From: an uncultured Alphaproteobacteria bacterium
GTDB taxonomy: Bacteria > Pseudomonadota > Alphaproteobacteria > Rhodobacterales > Rhodobacteraceae
Direction: 5' to 3'
NCBI GenBank assembly: GCA_902581005.1
Contig: CACHMT010000001.1
Coordinates: 124,001-188,000, forward strand
Length of the DNA: 64,000 nucleotides
The notes below the pieces were generated by a model. It saw nothing but the letters and a program-made list of their open reading frames with translations, had not been told where the DNA came from and searched no databases. Positions 62,825 through 64,000 of the stretch are shown in pieces (the first letter of the stretch is position 1; each line of letters opens with the position of its first letter). Made by a program: the position numbers and the translations under genes.

Positions 62825-63847
62825 TTATTCCTTTTTTAGAATTTTATTTCCTAATAACTCGGCGATTTGTACTGCATTTAGAGCAGCGCCTTTTCTAAGG
62901 TTATCAGATACACACCATAAATTCAGACCATTCTCCGTTGTAGAATCTTGTCTTATTCGGCTAATAAAAGTCGCATAATCGCCTGCACACTCTATTGGCG
63001 TTGTGTAACCTCCTTCTTCTCTTTTGTCTACGACAATTATTCCTGGAGATTGTCTCAAAATTTCTCTGGCTTCTTCTTCATCTAAAAAATCTTCAAATTC
63101 TATATTTACTGCCTCGGAGTGGCCCACAAATACCGGCACCCTGACACATGTTGCTGTCAATTTTATCTTCTTATCTAAAATCTTCTTTGTTTCAGCAACC
63201 ATTTTCCACTCCTCTTTTGTCTGCCCGTCATCGAGAAACACATCTATTTGAGGAATTACATTAAAAGCGATTTGTTTGGGATAAGCTTTTGGATCTACTT
63301 CCTGACCCGGCACGTATAAACCTTTTGTTTGAGCCCACAGCTCGTCCATTGCTTCCTTACCCGAGCCTGAAACTGATTGAAAAGTTGTTACCACGACTCT
63401 TTTTATTTGTGCTCTATCGTGTAATGGTTTTAATGCTACAACCAATTGGGCGGTTGAACAGTTAGGGTTTGAAATAATATTCCTTTTATCGAAATTTTGT
63501 ATCTCCTCAGGATTAACCTCAGGGACTATTAGAGGGACATCTGGATGGTAACGAAAAAGAGATGAATTGTCTATCACTATACAGTCACTTTCAGTCGCTT
63601 TTTTAACATATTTTTTTGTTGCTTCTGAGCCAACTGCAAAAAGGGCGATATCAATTCCATTAAAATCAAAAGTATCCAAATCTTTAGTCTTTAGAACTTT
63701 ATCTCCAAACGAACATTCGGTCCCCAAAGATCTTCTACTGGCTAAAGCAGTCAGCTCATCCACTGGGAACAGGCGCTCAGCCAAAATATTAAGCATTTCC
63801 CTTCCTACGTTACCAGTGGCACCGCAAACAGCAATGTTATATCCCAT
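62825..63847 (-). CDS. asd: Aspartate-semialdehyde dehydrogenase
   Basis: Reduces aspartyl phosphate to aspartate semialdehyde for lysine, threonine and methionine. The N-terminal GATGNVG binds NADP, the catalytic Cys130 is in SNPNCSTAQ, and the VTTFQSVSGSG segment and HSEAVNIEF active-site His region are present. At 340 residues it is normal. It starts 11 bp after the stop of a partial upstream gene, with AAAAAGGAAAA as ribosome site. DapB (4.96-5.78 kb) acts two steps later. Confidence 0.97.
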   Translation of the reverse strand: MGYNIAVCGATGNVGREMLNILAERLFPVDELTALASRRSLGTECSFGDKVLKTKDLDTFDFNGIDIALFAVGSEATKKYVKKATESDCIVIDNSSLFRYHPDVPLIVPEVNPEEIQNFDKRNIISNPNCSTAQLVVALKPLHDRAQIKRVVVTTFQSVSGSGKEAMDELWAQTKGLYVPGQEVDPKAYPKQIAFNVIPQIDVFLDDGQTKEEWKMVAETKKILDKKIKLTATCVRVPVFVGHSEAVNIEFEDFLDEEEAREILRQSPGIIVVDKREEGGYTTPIECAGDYATFISRIRQDSTTENGLNLWCVSDNLRKGAALNAVQIAELLGNKILKKE

Positions 63848-63858
63848 ACTTTTCCTTT

Positions 63859-63999
63859 TTAATTTTTTGAAAAGTGATCTTTTAGCTTTGGTAATTCAGC
63901 AAAATTGCCTTCGGTCTTATCTTTATAGGATCGAAATCCTTCCATCAACTCAGATTGGCTCAGCATCGATGCGTTCCACATATTAATCCAATCCAATCC
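63859..63999 (-). CDS. C-terminal end of a protein, cut off by window edge; possible crotonase-family member
   Basis: An open frame runs leftward from the window edge to TAA at 63861-63859, giving about 46 residues. The end reads MEGFRSYKDKTEGNF, then a charged helix PKLKDHFSKN. The EGFxSYKDK pattern recalls the EGxxAFxEKR ending of enoyl-CoA hydratase proteins, but this is too short to settle the family. It lies 11 bp upstream of asd on the same strand, so it is likely in the same transcript. The rest lies beyond the window. Confidence 0.5.
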   Translation of the reverse strand, partial: GLDWINMWNASMLSQSELMEGFRSYKDKTEGNFAELPKLKDHFSKN

Positions 64000-64000
64000 C

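Overview
This window is a gene-dense, strongly AT-rich stretch of a bacterial chromosome. It most likely comes from a marine alphaproteobacterium in or near a low-GC lineage of Rhodobacterales. The support is the family make-up and gene order: RegB with its quinone-binding GGxxNPF motif and redox Cys next to divergent RegA, the hslO-NUDIX-cca trio, rpsO-pnp, accD-folC-trxA, crotonase-rpsT-(rhodanese)-dnaA-dnaN-recF, MatB, and an NDUFAF5-type protein. The species assignment is an inference, because no rRNA or tRNA gene is present. No gap between genes exceeds about 160 bp, many genes overlap by 1-26 bp, and I found no insertion sequence, phage gene, CRISPR array or integrase.

Layout. 1-5.8 kb: end of hemF, then leftward cca, NUDIX CoA pyrophosphatase and hslO, an orphan NUDIX gene, an MltB-type transglycosylase and dapB. 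5.9-9.7 kb: the translation and RNA block rbfA-truB-rpsO-pnp. 9.7-17.5 kb: hemH, an NDUFAF5-like protein, a MarR regulator with a possible sugar-transferase-like protein, ubiG, proline iminopeptidase, a small lipoprotein, and accD-folC. 17.5-23.1 kb: trxA, sbcB, tsaE and regB leftward, regA rightward, then a UbiH-type hydroxylase. 23.2-34.6 kb: amidase, ftsK-lolA, xth with an atypical regulator, ribA, yggS-matB, an old-yellow-enzyme protein and a DMT exporter. 34.8-40.7 kb: a branched-chain-amino-acid-type ABC importer followed by a homocysteine-methyltransferase-type gene. 40.7-44.3 kb: terC-glpD-glpK.

44.4-55.4 kb is the most accessory-looking part. It is a catabolic block bracketed by two FMN alpha-hydroxy-acid oxidase genes. 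It contains a class III CoA transferase, a PhyH-type dioxygenase, an alpha/beta hydrolase, a DMT transporter, and a rightward run SDR - GFA - rhodanese - SBP56 (methanethiol oxidase type) - 2Fe-2S ferredoxin - CoA-binding protein - hydroxy-acid oxidase. SBP56 enzymes convert methanethiol to formaldehyde, hydrogen sulfide and hydrogen peroxide. The GFA and rhodanese neighbours could handle two of those products, so this is the best candidate for an organised and little-described system here.

55.4-64 kb returns to core genes: recF, dnaN, dnaA, a rhodanese, rpsT, enoyl-CoA hydratase, mutM, xseB, ispA, asd and the end of one more leftward gene. Regulatory signals I could support are an intrinsic terminator between the ABC binding-protein gene and its transporter genes, a second terminator after the CoA-transferase gene, sigma70-like promoters for regA, rpsT and the first hydroxy-acid oxidase, and a hairpin in the rpsO leader.
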